Below are positions 12,801 to 25,096 of a stretch of 64,000 bases of DNA, in pieces (position 1 is the first letter of the stretch; the number at the start of each line of letters is the position of its first letter). Position numbers and translations under genes: made by a program. The notes below the pieces were generated by a model. The model ran no database searches, was not told the origin of the DNA, and worked only from the letters and a program-made list of their open reading frames with translations. Origin of the DNA: Nymphalis io (Eukaryota; Arthropoda; Insecta; Lepidoptera; Nymphalidae); the NCBI RefSeq assembly GCF_905147045.1, contig NC_065888.1:11351001-11415000 (forward strand). Direction: 5' to 3'.

Positions 12801-12962
12801 TCTCAATTTTCCACTATGGAATATTACGGCGTACGACGGACCGTCCATGGCTCTCCACGATAAGAGAGGGACATCGTTCGCGTCAAAATCAATTCAAAAA
12901 ATAAACAAACGTACTCCGTTCCGATTACGACTACGACTACGCTAGGTGGTGGGGGGGGGGGC
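9870..12962. other. Non-coding stretch, probably partly the long 3' UTR of transportin-1
   Basis: About 3 kb between the hAT element and the transportin-1 stop codon. I see no exon of a recognisable protein. The short minus-strand frames, for example 11005-11232 and 12528-12848, lack family resemblance and conserved structure. A long 3' UTR for the minus-strand gene is plausible but not shown. A G-run of about 11 lies at 12951-12961, immediately beyond the stop codon. Confidence 0.4.
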
Positions 12963-15900
12963 CTAGATACCGCACATGGCGGACAGGCGCGCACTGAGCT
13001 GCACGGGGAACTGGTCCGTGAAGCGGCGCCAGTTCTCGTCGCCCACCTGCGCCTTGAACCCGTGAAGGATCTTCGTGAACATCTCCTTCAGGTCGTCCTT
13101 GGGATGCGACCACGACGCCACCGCGTCACAGAAGAACATGAAGTCGGGCACCACTCCGCCCGGGTTCACCTGGATCATCTGACAGATGCCGCGGAAAGCG
13201 GAGTCCTTCTCGTCGTTGTCGCGGATATTCCGCAGAGACGTGCACCTGCGGGAGGGGAGGGAGGGGGGGTTAGCCCCGGTACTTATCGTGAGCTTAGGCG
13301 TATTTTATCTAGTTAACTTTATTATTATAATATGCAAGTAGCATGTATGATAAATCAAGTGTTGTGACCGCTCGCGGGCGGTCAGACATCCGAGGTGGGT
13401 CTCTGGGGAGTGTGAGTGTCTAAGTTTGTTATGGAGTAAGTCCTACATGATGAAACATCTAGAAGGCAAATGATAATTTGAGTCCTCTCGATATAGAACG
13501 GAAGATCAAAAAAGTGTAAAAAAATAATAAAGCATATTAACATAACTGGACTAAATGTAGATAAATATATATAGAAAATATAGTATCAGTTAAAGTGAAT
13601 ATAATATTAGAAAGTGTCCAATAAAAAAAAAAATCATAATTATATAGACATTGATTAGCATGTTCCAAACTGAAAGCAAACACAAAACACGAACGTGTAC
13701 GAGTTGCAGGTTCGCGGTTACGTAAGTTTTCCTTCCGTTTCGATTTGACTCGCAGTTTGGATAAAAAAAAAATAAAAATATTAAATTTGCATCTCATATA
13801 TATTTAGAAAGCGGATGGTGTTCAACACACATACAGTACAACACTGAAAATAAGATGATTAAACAAATACCACCCCATATATCAGTGATACTCAAAGTGT
13901 GGCCCGAGTCACATGCCTGGTTCAACAAAAACGGGATCAACTTATCGGGTAAAACAATACAACATTAATAAGCCACGAACAAACACCATCCACGATCGAA
14001 ATAATAATAATAATAATAATCGATAAACTTATTCGTTATTAAAACGTAATAGTAAATATAAAGTAATAATAAAAAAAATTGACTACAGACCACTGGCGTA
14101 CGAATTGATGTAAAACGGGTGCGACGTCGTGGGGGCACACATAACCTAGCCGACCGATAGTAATCGCTACGCCACGACAACCACGACAACCGAGAACAAA
14201 ACCAAGAAAACAAATCAACAAACCATTCAAAACATAGTTAAATTACATAAGTACAGCAACATATTGGTGCTACGGATATAAATAATATCGGAACAGTTCG
14301 GAGACGGCGGGTCTCCCTCAGGCGCACACTACGGGCTCTAGGCACACCCCACAAACTAAAATAAATAATGACTCAAAATGCAATGATCGTTCATTAGTCG
14401 CTATCACTAGCTGTGTTATGTTTTGGAGCTGTTATAATATACATATAAATATATATATATATATATACAGGGAATGTTTTACGATGGGACGAATAAAGTC
14501 TGAATTGACATTTTTAATTAATATATTAATATATTTTAGTGGTTTAAAATACATAAACTTGTTGATAAAATATATCTTGCATTTAATATGTTAAAAATTA
14601 ATACAAACGGAAAATCTATATATGATGAACACATTGTAACATAAAGCCGTGAAGAAGGTATATAATAAACAGTCATGTCTGCCACCAAGGATAACTATTT
14701 AAATTATTTCAGCAAATAATAAAAATCATTAACGAGAGTGTGAACTAAATATGAAATCGGATCGCTCATCTCACTTACCTGTGTTTTCGAGTAATGTCTT
14801 AGGCGTGTTAGGCCTGTTGATGATATCTACTAGATGACTCAGTACGAGTGGTATGTACTTCGATGTTTCCGGTCCTGAAAAATATAAACCGTAATCGCGT
14901 GCTTTCCATATACATTAATAATGGGTTATATAAGATAATCATTAAATAATCAAGTATAAATTATGGAGTTTCTAGTTTACAAAATAAAAAAATAAAACGG
15001 CATAGTGCAAAATGTCAAAAATGTGTATGTCAATTATGTATAAAATTTTCAGTTCAAAAAGTCAATCATACGGAATAATTCCTACAGTGGTACATACATT
15101 TTTTCAAACACCTACATAAATATAGACATAATTCGGTTAAATCTCATTATCCTTTTGGCTTTGCTAGAGTTGGATAATTGTTTTTCACATATTCTTTGCT
15201 CACCCTCCTTCACTCGAGAACTGTCATTTTCGATATACATGTAAAAGCATTTTTCTGTTGATATTCGTATTTTGTAACCTATTTCGGAATATCTGCGGAA
15301 TTAACTTTTGAAAAAATTCCGCTGATAATAATCGGTTCTTAAGTTGCTGTATCTCTCACGTACATGCATCCAAAGTAAATGTCTCACCTAGTTTGATGCT
15401 GATCTCTCCGATGGCCCATGTGGCGTTGTTACAGACTGAGATAAGTTCGGGGTTGAGGTTCATGCCGAGAATGGGCAGGAACTCTGGTATGTAGGGCAGC
15501 ACGTGTTGGAAGCACGCCTTTGTCAAATCCCCCAGTAGCGCGAACGATGACTGTCGAACCTACATAATTTTTTGTTTTGTTAAACACCATAGGTACCATA
15601 TACTTAATGTGTAGGTACCATACACATTAGTTGTATGGTACCTATGCTACAGGTAAAAGACCTGTGACTATATTCACAACCGACTTAAATCAATACAGTC
15701 AATAAAACACACTACTAAAAACAGAAAAAAAGTTACTACGAAATGATTGTTTGAAAAAAAAATGTAAAAATTCATCACTTTGTAACAACACACGTCACAA
15801 CAATGTAAACTTCCATACATATTTACACAATGGATTTACAAAGATAATTGAGTTAAGTTGTTGGATCAGCAGATTTGGAGTAGAATAGACATTACTGCTA

Positions 15901-18900
15901 GCTTAACCGAATATTGCGGATTCAACCCCACTAAATTTATATGTGCTTAATTTGTGTTAAAATGCTAGCATGAGTCGGATGACAATCTGTCACATGTATC
16001 TCCACCAACCAGCATTAGAGCAGCGTGATAGAATAAACAGCACTCCTCAGGAGAGGAGACCTTACCCCAGCAGTACCCAATTTAAAATAAAGGAGAGATG
16101 TTAAATCATACCTCTGGCATTGGATCCTGCATACACTGGTACAAAAGTTGCATAAGATTAGAGTTCAACACTAAATGATTTATGTGTCCGTCCAAGCCCT
16201 CCGCGAGACCACTTAGCAAGTCCAAAGCGACTATCATAAAGTCTTTGTCTGGTGCCTCGAACTGTTCAGGACTCTGACTATTCGCCTGTTGATATAAAAA
16301 AATAAAACTGTAAACATTTCATTTCAATATTTTGACAATGTGTGCTATTCCAAGCCATAATAAAGCACAACAAAGGACTTGAAGCTTATAGTTAGTAGAA
16401 AATTGAAAATGTAAGAAATGGTCATTTGTGATAGCTCTAATCAAATAGCAGAATTTACACACAACACATAACAAAGAGGTTGTATTAAGTTATGGTAACT
16501 ATTCAATTTATATTGTAACCCAACTGAAATTTAGTTAGTCAGCCAATAAAAAGCATGAACAAATTAAGTGGATTATTATTCTGTTAGATCAGTATTACTA
16601 GTTTGACAATGGTTAAGATTATGTATAACAACTTCTACATATCTCTAAACTAATTTGAATTAAAACAAACACAGGCCGAGATGGCCCAGTGGTTAGAACG
16701 CGTGAATCTTAACCGATGATCGTGGATTCAAACCCGGGCAAGCACCACTGAATTTTCATGTGCTTAATTTGTTTCTAATTCATCTTGTGCTTGACGATGA
16801 AAAAACATCGTGAAAAAACCTGCATGTGTCAAATTTCACTGAAATTCTGCCACATGTGTATTCCACCAACCCGCATGGAACAGAGTGATGGAATAAGCTC
16901 CAAACCTTCTCCGCAAAAAAAGGAGAGGAGGCCTTTAGCCCAGCAAAGGGACATTCACAGGCAGTTACTGCTAAACGCAACTTTCGGTCTATATAGATAG
17001 AGCACAAAATCTCTTAAAAGACAGTCGCGAGTTCAAAGTCGGGGAAACAGCGGCGAGTTTTCATATGGTTAGTTTATCTTTGAATTCATCTCATAATCAG
17101 TGATTAAAGGAAGACGAATATGTCGAATGATATTCTGCCACATGTGATGAAACAAACTCCAAGACAAGACTTTTACCCAGCAGTCTATTGATTGATTGCC
17201 TTGACTTGATTTATTACATTACTAAATTTTGCCCGCAAGTGTGGGATCAAATCAGGTATAAGGTACATAATAATTACACATAGATATCATTAAACACTTA
17301 TACATTGTCATACTTGTTCTCTACAACTATTGAGCTTATCGTTATGAGTGTGAAATTAACTTGATATGTTGAGTGTTGATATGTACTACTCATGAACAAT
17401 GTATTGTTTGGTTAAATACTCCAACAGACATATTTATGGATTTATAAGCTATATATTTTTTGATATAAGCAACTTACAATATTTTGATTTAATGTTTGTT
17501 CTATTAGTGACACACATCTCCTAAAAACTGGTTCACAGTACGGTAGAAATCCTGACTGAAGAGCTGTGGCGACTGATGACAAACACTGAAAGAAATAACA
17601 CATCTGAGTATAACAAAATACAATATTTAGAATGTGATTATTTTACTTAATAATTTATAAAATGAACAAAATTTTATTACAATGGTTAGTGTAGTTGGGA
17701 CTGACCTCAAGTAAAGGAAATAAATCTTTATCTTCATCTTTTAAGACATTCCATTTCGTTATAAGGGGCGGCATCAAAAGATCAATATATTCCTGTTTGT
17801 TCAAATGGTGTCCCACCGAATCCGCTAATGTACCGATAGCGTCGTACAATATTAACAAGTTTTTGTGCTGATATCTGCCAAAGGCGTACACTAACGTCTG
17901 CAGGATGTGGCCCAAGTATGGAACAAGTTCTGTACAAGCCTCTTCTTCTAATGTGGCGAATGCGGAACACGCAGCCTCTTGTACGCGTTTGTTATTATCC
18001 AGGACACGTGTTAAAAGCTGAAATTATACAACATTTAACAATTTAAGATATAAATCGAATAATAATAAAATTATTTCGAAAAGTTTAAAAACTAAAAATC
18101 TGACCTCGGTCATGACGGGTCGCAGGTAGAGGTCGTGCGACTGCGACACGATCCAGTGCGAGTAGCGCGAGAGCGTCCAGCAGGTGATGGCGCGCACCAG
18201 CGCCTTGCTCTCGGCCAGGCAGCACACCAGGTAGGGCACGAGGTCCGGCAGGTGCGGCACCATGCCGGCCATGCAGCCGTCCGCCACCGCGCCCACCGCC
18301 AGGATGCCGCTCTCCTGCGGGACGCACGCTCGTTACAGGCCGCCGGTGCGGGCGCGCTCGGCGAGCTCGGCCGGGCCTACCTTGATGACCCAGTCGTCGT
18401 GGAACAGCGTCTCCTTGAGGATGGGGAAGAGCACGGGCAGCAGTTCGGCGCCGAACACGTTGGCGAGCACGTCGAGCGCGGCGGCGCTGCACTTGCGCAG
18501 GTTCCAGTCGGACAGCGAGCCGTCGTCGTCACCGCCGCCCTCCTCCTCGTCCTCCGACTCGCCGCCGCCCGACATGTTGCTGTCGCCCGCGCCGGCTGCC
18601 AAAATGACAAACGAAACTTTTTAAATTTTGATATTTCATTGAAAAGAACATTTTGATCAAAAATTTATTTTAAATGTAAAAAATGTAATAAAAGGTCGAT
18701 CAATAATCGTGGTATATATCGAGTACCTACTACGAGTTATGTTAAAACATTTCTGTTTCGAACATTTACTTGCAACATATTATTCATAATTTTGCATACT
18801 TACTTTCTAAGCATATTACAAATAACTTTTCTTTTGGTAAATAAATTATTATTATTATTACTTCATACTCTAATTGAATAAAATATAAATAGACCACAAA

Positions 18901-21900
18901 TAAACATTGGCCATTAAAATAATTTAATTAAAACACTTTTTAAGTAATTATTGTATATTGCACTTCTAAAAACGATTTATTACTCATAATTATATTAAAT
19001 CATTGACATTGATTGAACTAATTTATAAACAATTTTATCATATAAATTCTATTGGAATGCACAAATAAAATATAATTTCTATGAAGGTTATCAGGAGCAT
19101 ATATATTTGTTAGATTTATAATATATTGTTAATTGATTGGCGTGCATAATATCACGTTTAGTAATAGTTACGACGTTGGGAATAAGGTCAAAATCATAAA
19201 CGCTATTATTAGCCTTGATATTAAAAGCATAACACGTGATTATTATTCATATTACTTTTATTTTATCTAAAAGGCAGACCACCTAGTGACAAGTCACCTC
19301 TGCTCTGCCTATAATATTGGCACTATGAGAAGTGATCTCTATTATTAAATCCGTCGATGCGCCTTCAGTGTGGGATTTTAAAATATTATATCTCTTCCAA
19401 TAAAACTAATTCATTCACTATCAAACTAATAAACAGTGACACAAATTATTAATGTTTATTTATATTAAAAACTAAAGAAAAAAGATTAATTTAATACATC
19501 TCTAAATTAAATTATAGGTCAATGTTTTTAACAAATATAATGAAAATAATGAACCGAATAATATATTTGTAATTCGATAAACTTTTTGGTCATAAGAAAT
19601 TAATCAAGTACAAAATATCTCGCTTTTTAACGTCAATTACCAATGAAAAATTATAGTGAGATCTCACCGTTATGCTTGATGGTGTGCGAACGCGGCTTGT
19701 GGAAGCGCGGTCGGATGTCAGACTCGCGGTCGGGCTCCGCGTCGTCGGCGTCGTCGTCGCGGTCTCCTCGCAGCAGAATCACGTCCATCACCGAGTAGCG
19801 CATGCCGCGCACCAGCACCGGCAGCAGCGCGGGCAGGCGCGGGCCCAGCACCTGCACGTTACCGTGACACTTTTACTGACAAACAGACTAGATCACAAGG
19901 GAGGATCTTTTTGGTTGAATAAAAGAAAAGTCTGAAATCAGATCGATTGATTTTGCTAGGCTCATATATATGATGCCGTTTTAAGTAGTTTATTAAAAAT
20001 GTTATTATATATTTAACCACAGTCATCGAGTCGGAATTTCAGTTTGCTGCACAACTCTTAATCTCAAATGCTTATGCAGTCTATGCTGTTTACTCCTTTT
20101 TTATTGAAAACTGAGGTTGCCAATAGGTTTACATTCAAACATATAATATTAAGTTTAGAATTTTCTAGATTTATGATTTTAACTTTATAAAAAAGTAATG
20201 CTACAGATATTTTGATTTTATAAAAACATATACCAACTAACACTGTTAAGTATAAATTGTTGTATTAAAAATATAATTGTAGTAAAAATCTGTTTACTTA
20301 AAAATTTTCACTTTTTATATGAACCAATAATCGGATATTTATTTTCTAACCTCAGATTAGGTAATAAATTATTAATGGTATTTACTGCTAATAGTGCCAT
20401 TTTACAGCATCGTTTGCTTGGACAGAACCTGTTGATTTAGGGTTGATGTGTGTGATGGTTTGTTATAGCACTTTGTGAAAAAATTAATTGTTAGAAGAAA
20501 TTTATTCAAGAAAAAACTGAAGGTGTTTAATGTTATTGATAACTATGTAACTTTTATTAGTGCACTGGACTTTAATGGAACTTAAAAACAATTACACAGC
20601 TAAAGAATATAACTATAGTAGGAATCAAAAAATATTTAATCCAGGTAGGCTTCTACACATACAGATTTTTTAATCATCATTGTGCAAGATCTTCAAATGT
20701 AAAACTACTAAGAAGGTCAGTAGTTACTCTTTTCAACAAATATTGGTAATGTTAAAATATCTGCAGAACTTGAATATAGCAACTAATACTTTGAATTTGA
20801 AAACTTCATATTATAAGCTTATCTAAACGCTTTGTATTTACATTGTTTCATCAAAATAATATACTTGTGAATATCAACAATATTGTTAAAATGTATATGC
20901 AACTGTAAGCAGAAGTTCACTACACACATATATATTAAAAATTTAGACAAACCTCTCTGCAGACATTCTGTTCAGCTAACGATAACCAAAATTCACAAGC
21001 TTCTAACGCTACACCCTCTTCAGCATCTTGTGTTCGCATTAACATATACTGTTAAAAAGATAAAAAAAACATTGAGTAAATTCAGTATGTAATATCTTGT
21101 TCACATAATAACCAATTTAAAATTATAAGCAATGTTGCAAATTATTACATTCACTGCGGAGTTAAAAGGTACATAGATATTGTAATAAAATTAAATATTG
21201 TGTAAAGCATATTACTTAATAATTACCTCGATAATATTAGGTAAGTAGGGTATGAGGCGATCTAATCGAACTTCTAGAAGTAACACTAAAGCATGACAAA
21301 CATTTTTTCTAACATCTGGATCTTCATCTGCTGCCAAGTGAAATAAGTTCTGCAATAGATATAATAAACTTTGTAAAGTTACATTTCTATAGACATTCTG
21401 TTAATGAAATAAAAATATCTTACCTCTATAAAGGAGTCAATATGTAGCATCAATGCTTGTGTTCTTCCCATAATAAAATAATTGACACAGGCAATAGCAT
21501 GACATCTTATTTTAGGTGATGAATGACGGAAAAACTGTAAGAATTTAGGTATCAAAACATTTAAGGGTCTGTTTAAGGCATCGCTGTCCAATAGCTCGGC
21601 TGTGTCTTCGCAAATTTTTTGTAGAGCTCCAAATGCTCCCTAAAACATGAAATTTCATAAATACAGAAACAATTCAAATTCACCATATACAAGAATATAT
21701 CAGAATTTTACAATAAATCATATGATTAAGTTTATTCTAAATATTTTAGGTTGAAAGCATTTACCTCACAAACATTGTAATCCTGTGAATCAAGCATTTG
21801 ACATAATGCTGGTAATAGTTCTGGCCATGATGTTAGTTCTCCCTTGCTAGCTATAGTCGTTATAATTATACCTACAGTAGCCCGAATCAGTGGGGAAGGA

Positions 21901-22439
21901 TCTCCAACAGCTGATAAGCATTCTCGCTTTATAAACTCAGCTACTTCGGGTAAAAAGCTGTTGTAACGCGCTTTTACGTTATTCTTCAATATTAAGCCGC
22001 TTAAGGATCTTGTAGGTTCTGCTTCAGTCACCAAATTTGTCAATACAAAAATTAAGTAGTTGTTGAAGTCGGGATATTTATTTAATTCTTCCAATTTCTG
22101 AGATTACATTGTTATGGAAATTAAAATCTGTCAATGACTGTCATGTCGGAAAAATCGATTTCATTACGACCATGAAGATAACAGAGCTGCCGCTATACAA
22201 TAAATACCTATAATGGCCAAAGTTAAGCGACGATTTAAATTTACAATAATTACAATAAAATCAATAATATAGCGGTTATAATATACAAAAAAACATCCAC
22301 GCCGATATATTCAATAGCTTGAAATTCTTAAAAAGGATACTTGTTGAACTGCTCTTTGAGTAGCAGTGTCTGGTGATTGAGACTCCTTAAGAAGTGTAAG
22401 TATTTGTCTTAGTCCTTCTTCTTCAGGTTTCCACTCCAT
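12963..22439 (-). CDS. Tnpo: Transportin-1 (karyopherin beta-2), 15 exons, 898 aa
   Basis: Nuclear import receptor that carries PY-NLS cargoes such as hnRNP A1 through the pore with RanGTP; a superhelix of HEAT repeats. Exons in transcript order: 22341-22439, 21765-22097, 21424-21639, 21227-21349, 20953-21048, 19668-19851, 18381-18595, 18105-18314, 17706-18017, 17478-17585, 16112-16285, 15388-15559, 14779-14874, 14091-14166, 12963-13245. All phases close, giving 2697 nt and the length typical of the family. Recognisable blocks include MEWKPEEEGL at the start, YPDFNNYLIFVLTNLV, SSPKIRCHAIACVNYF, the acidic H8 loop (about residues 352-380, ESEDEEEGGGDDDG), KYIPLVLSHLVDIINRP and VGDENWRRFTDQFP near the end. 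Exons 6-8 and 15 are far more GC-rich than exons 2-5. Introns hold SINE copies and a nested palindrome. The start lies 699 bases from divergent DIMT1. Confidence 0.96.
13250..13269 (+). other. G-quadruplex-type tract at the last transportin-1 acceptor
   Basis: Four G runs of three or more separated by single A residues, on the strand opposite the transcript. On the transcript side it is the C-rich polypyrimidine tract directly before exon 15 (acceptor AG at 13246-13247). Confidence 0.6.
15588..15646. repeat. Nested palindrome in a transportin-1 intron
   Basis: Outer arms of 13 bases (15588-15600 and 15634-15646) are exact reverse complements. Between them are inner arms of 9 bases (15605-15613 and 15621-15629), also exact, around a 7-base centre GGTACCA. 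GGTACC occurs three times. It lies about 29 bases upstream of exon 12 in the transcript direction. Confidence 0.8.
15900..16085 (+). repeat. Family A SINE, old degraded copy
   Basis: It follows the body of the better copy at 16674-16985 (ATGTGCTTAATTTGTG, then CACATGTATCTCCACCAACC, then AGGAGAGGAGACC) with many changes. It lies in the transportin-1 intron between exons 11 and 12. Confidence 0.65.
16674..16985 (+). repeat. Family A tRNA-derived SINE, well preserved
   Basis: The tRNA-like head has box A GATGGCCCAGTGGTTAGAA and box B GGATTCAAACCCG. The body includes GCAAGCACCACTGAATTTTC and a 3' part ending near GGACATTCACAGGCAGTTAC. Other copies lie at 30581, 33957, 47867 and 50678. It resembles the Metulj SINE group of butterflies from memory. 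It sits antisense in a transportin-1 intron. Confidence 0.85.
17024..17185 (+). repeat. Family A SINE, degraded second copy
   Basis: Similar to the neighbouring copy from its box B onwards (GAGTTCAAAGTCGGGG) through ATTCTGCCACATGTG to TTTACCCAGCAG, with large losses. It stands just downstream of the fuller copy in the same orientation. Confidence 0.6.
19270..19378 (+). repeat. Family B repeat, short degraded copy
   Basis: AGGCAGACCACCTAGTGACA and the following TTGGCACTATGAGAAG and CGATGCGCC blocks parallel the first third of the family B repeat. It lies in the large transportin-1 intron between exons 6 and 7. Confidence 0.5.
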
Positions 22440-23138
22440 TTTCATAATAATTTTACGAAAACGGTTGTATTTTACTCAGTCCTGTAGAAATCAACCATGC
22501 CAAAATTTGACGATTTAAAGTTGCCAGATGTTAAATTATTTAGCTATGGTAGATAAAAATAATACAATCTATTTTACTGTTTTTTTTTAATTATTATTAT
22601 TAAGCCTAATCAGTTAAGACCATAAGCAAATTTTAGTTGTTGTGTTTTACCATTAAATGTTTAGAATAAAATTAATTAAGTCTAATACAATGAACAATTT
22701 TTAAATGAAATAATTTTAATTATAAACAAATTTAATTTAATTTTGCTCAGATTCAATATTTCAGTTTTGAATGTAATCTTGTTTTTGTTATAATTTTCAT
22801 GCATGTAGCATAAATCAAACCTAATTTTGATTTCTTACTCGGTATTGCTAAATACTAAAAAAATATATATTTTAAAGTATTAATATAAATGATTACTGCT
22901 ATATTATTTAATTTTATTAATACTAAATTGATTATCCAAAAAAATGCTGATTTAATAAGTTAATGCTAAACACTTATTACAGGCTCAACGATGAAATACC
23001 TTCTGTAGGAAGAAAAGAAAAATGTTTAACAATTAATTGTCAATGTCAAACACACTAATATTTATTTTATAACTGATTTTAATTTTTGTTCATTAGATTT
23101 ATTCTTACAGTAGAAGATTGTAAAAACCATATTTCATA
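22440..23138. promoter_or_regulatory. Divergent intergenic region between transportin-1 and DIMT1
   Basis: Exactly 699 bases separate the two start codons, so both promoters and 5' UTRs must lie here or be spliced in from elsewhere. The sequence is very AT-rich with no clear TATA or repeat. A TTACAG at 23105-23110, shortly before the DIMT1 ATG, could be an acceptor of a 5' UTR intron. Confidence 0.4.
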
Positions 23139-24988
23139 ATGCCTAAAATTAAGGCTGAGAAAAAATCTAGGATCCACAATGAAGTTGCTAAGCAAGGTAA
23201 AAATATTGATATTGAGGTTAGACAAGCATGAAACAAACTTTATTTTTTTATTTAAAAACAAATTAAGTGTCTTACAGTGGCCCAACCAACAATAAAAATT
23301 AAATGAATTGTGAAAATCATGTAAACTTGTAACGCCAACATCACTTTTACTCAAAATCAATAACTTATAAATATTAAGTGCTCAATACTAGGCAATTACC
23401 ATGTTATCACTAAGTTGATAAACCTATCAGTTGAGAGAATTGTCAACAATATCTACCATTTTTGTGGATGAATAAATATTTCCTTGATATTCATTATATT
23501 ACATACAATTCATTTTGCAGGAATTCAATTTAACAAAGATTTTGGACAGCATATATTAAAGAATCCTCTTATTATTACTTCTATGTTGGATAAAGCAGGC
23601 TTGAGACCCACAGATGTTGCACTTGAAATTGGTCCAGGTACTGGTAACATGACAATCAAAATGCTTGATAGAGTTAAAAAAGTAATCGCCTGTGAAATCG
23701 ATACCAGGTATTTGCATAAATTTTTTAGTTAATTAGAAAAAAATATTGATTTTTTACTATTTCAGATATTACTTTTAACACAACTCTATTGTTCCAAATC
23801 TATTTCTCAGGCTGGTTGCAGAACTTCAGAAGCGTGTTCAAGGTACACCATATCAAGCCAAACTACATATTCTAGTTGGTGATGTCTTAAAAACAGAATT
23901 ACCGTTTTTTGACATATGTGTCGCAAATATACCTTACCAAATTAGTTCACCGTTAGTATTCAAACTGCTTCTTCACAGACCATTCTTTAGATGTGCGGTT
24001 TTGATGTTTCAACAAGAATTTGCTCAGAGATTAGTTGCGAAGCCAGGAGATAAATTGTACTGCAGGTTGTCAATTAACACTCAACTCTTGGCCAGAGTTG
24101 ATATGTTAATGAAGGTACAGATAATAGTTTTTAACTAAACAATTTTCTATATTATGTAATTTGACTTTTATGTATCTTTCGTTTTGATGCTTACCTATAC
24201 AACTCATAAGGAAATGAAATGTAATATTATATATTATCATTATTATTTTATTAAAAAAAATCTCTTTCACAGGTGGGTAAAAATAACTTCAGACCACCAC
24301 CAAAAGTTGAATCAAGTGTAGTTAGAATAGAACCAAGGAATCCTCCTCCACCAATAAACTTTGTTGAATGGGATGGTCTTACAAGGATAGCATTTGTTCG
24401 AAAAAATAAAACTTTGGCAGCTGCATTCAAACACAACACAACAATGGCTGTACTCGATAAAAATTATAGAGTGCATTGTTCTTTACACAACAAGGTGAAT
24501 ATGTAATTATAAAAAACTTTTACTAAAAATTCAAAGTATACATAAAGTACTACAATAGCCTGTCCTAAAAGTTTTCAACCTTTGGTATATATACCAAGGT
24601 GTTTGTTCATTATGTTCAATAATGGTAGCCTTACTAATAATATTTTTAAAAACTAATATTTCTGTAGCAGTTGATTTAATATTCATAAAAATATTATTTA
24701 ATTAACAACCCCATAAACAACATTTTAGTTATAGCCATTACTTTTTAATATTTGTTATTTAAAGTAATTATATTATACATTCACAATTTATTTTGAAGTG
24801 TTTAGTTTACTCCTACATACCTTTATATTTGTTTTTAGGAAATACCAGAAGATTTTGACATGAAAGAAAAAGTGCAAAACATATTAACAGCAGCTGAGGC
24901 CGATCAAATGCGAGCCAGGACAATGGATGTTGATGATTTCATGAAATTGTTACATGCTTTTAATTCGGAAGGAATACACTTTGCATAA
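23139..24988 (+). CDS. DIMT1: 18S rRNA dimethyladenosine transferase DIMT1 (5 exons, 306 aa)
   Basis: KsgA/Dim1 family. It dimethylates two adjacent adenosines in the 3' loop of 18S rRNA and is needed for small-subunit maturation in the nucleolus. Exons are 23139-23196, 23521-23707, 23811-24114, 24273-24494 and 24839-24988, phases 1, 2, 0, 0; total 921 nt. Visible motifs are FGQHILKNP (residues 27-35), the SAM-binding loop EIGPGTGN (55-62), CEIDTR, GDV with its acidic residue at 106, and the catalytic NIPY (121-124). The C-terminal part includes VGKNNFRPPPKVESSVVRIE and ends EGIHFA, as in animal DIMT1. The length is close to the human protein. A short Lys/Arg-rich N-terminus fits nucleolar targeting. 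It converges with NDUFB6, with stop codons 108 bases apart. Confidence 0.96.
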
Positions 24989-24997
24989 TAACAGTTG

Positions 24998-25003
24998 TTT
25001 ATT
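24998..25003 (-). terminator. Poly(A) signal candidate for NDUFB6
   Basis: AATAAA on the minus strand, 94 bases beyond the NDUFB6 stop and only 10 bases from the DIMT1 stop, so the NDUFB6 tail would overlap DIMT1's 3' UTR. Confidence 0.5.
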
Positions 25004-25054
25004 TTCAGACATAGCATAATATTTAAACAATGCAATTTCTATTGTAGATTTCAA

Positions 25055-25060
25055 AATAAA
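25055..25060 (+). terminator. Poly(A) signal candidate for DIMT1
   Basis: AATAAA 67 bases beyond the DIMT1 stop. Cleavage 15-30 bases further on would end inside or just before the last codons of the convergent NDUFB6. Confidence 0.55.
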
Positions 25061-25096
25061 CTACTAAAAATCTATTTCAAATTAAACAGAGTATGT

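Noticed and set aside
14000..14021. (ATA)n run and similar trinucleotide runs at 773, 18843 and 61198
   Set aside because: Ordinary microsatellites in an AT-rich genome.
16674..16745. tRNA gene suggested by A and B boxes
   Set aside because: It cannot fold into a cloverleaf with a proper acceptor stem and is followed by the SINE body; it is the head of a family A SINE. The same applies at 30800-30880, 33957-34030, 50905-50981 and 56885-56958.
18135..18656. Plus-strand frame of 173 codons
   Set aside because: It is antisense to transportin-1 exons 7 and 8, which are GC-rich and so poor in stop codons on the other strand.
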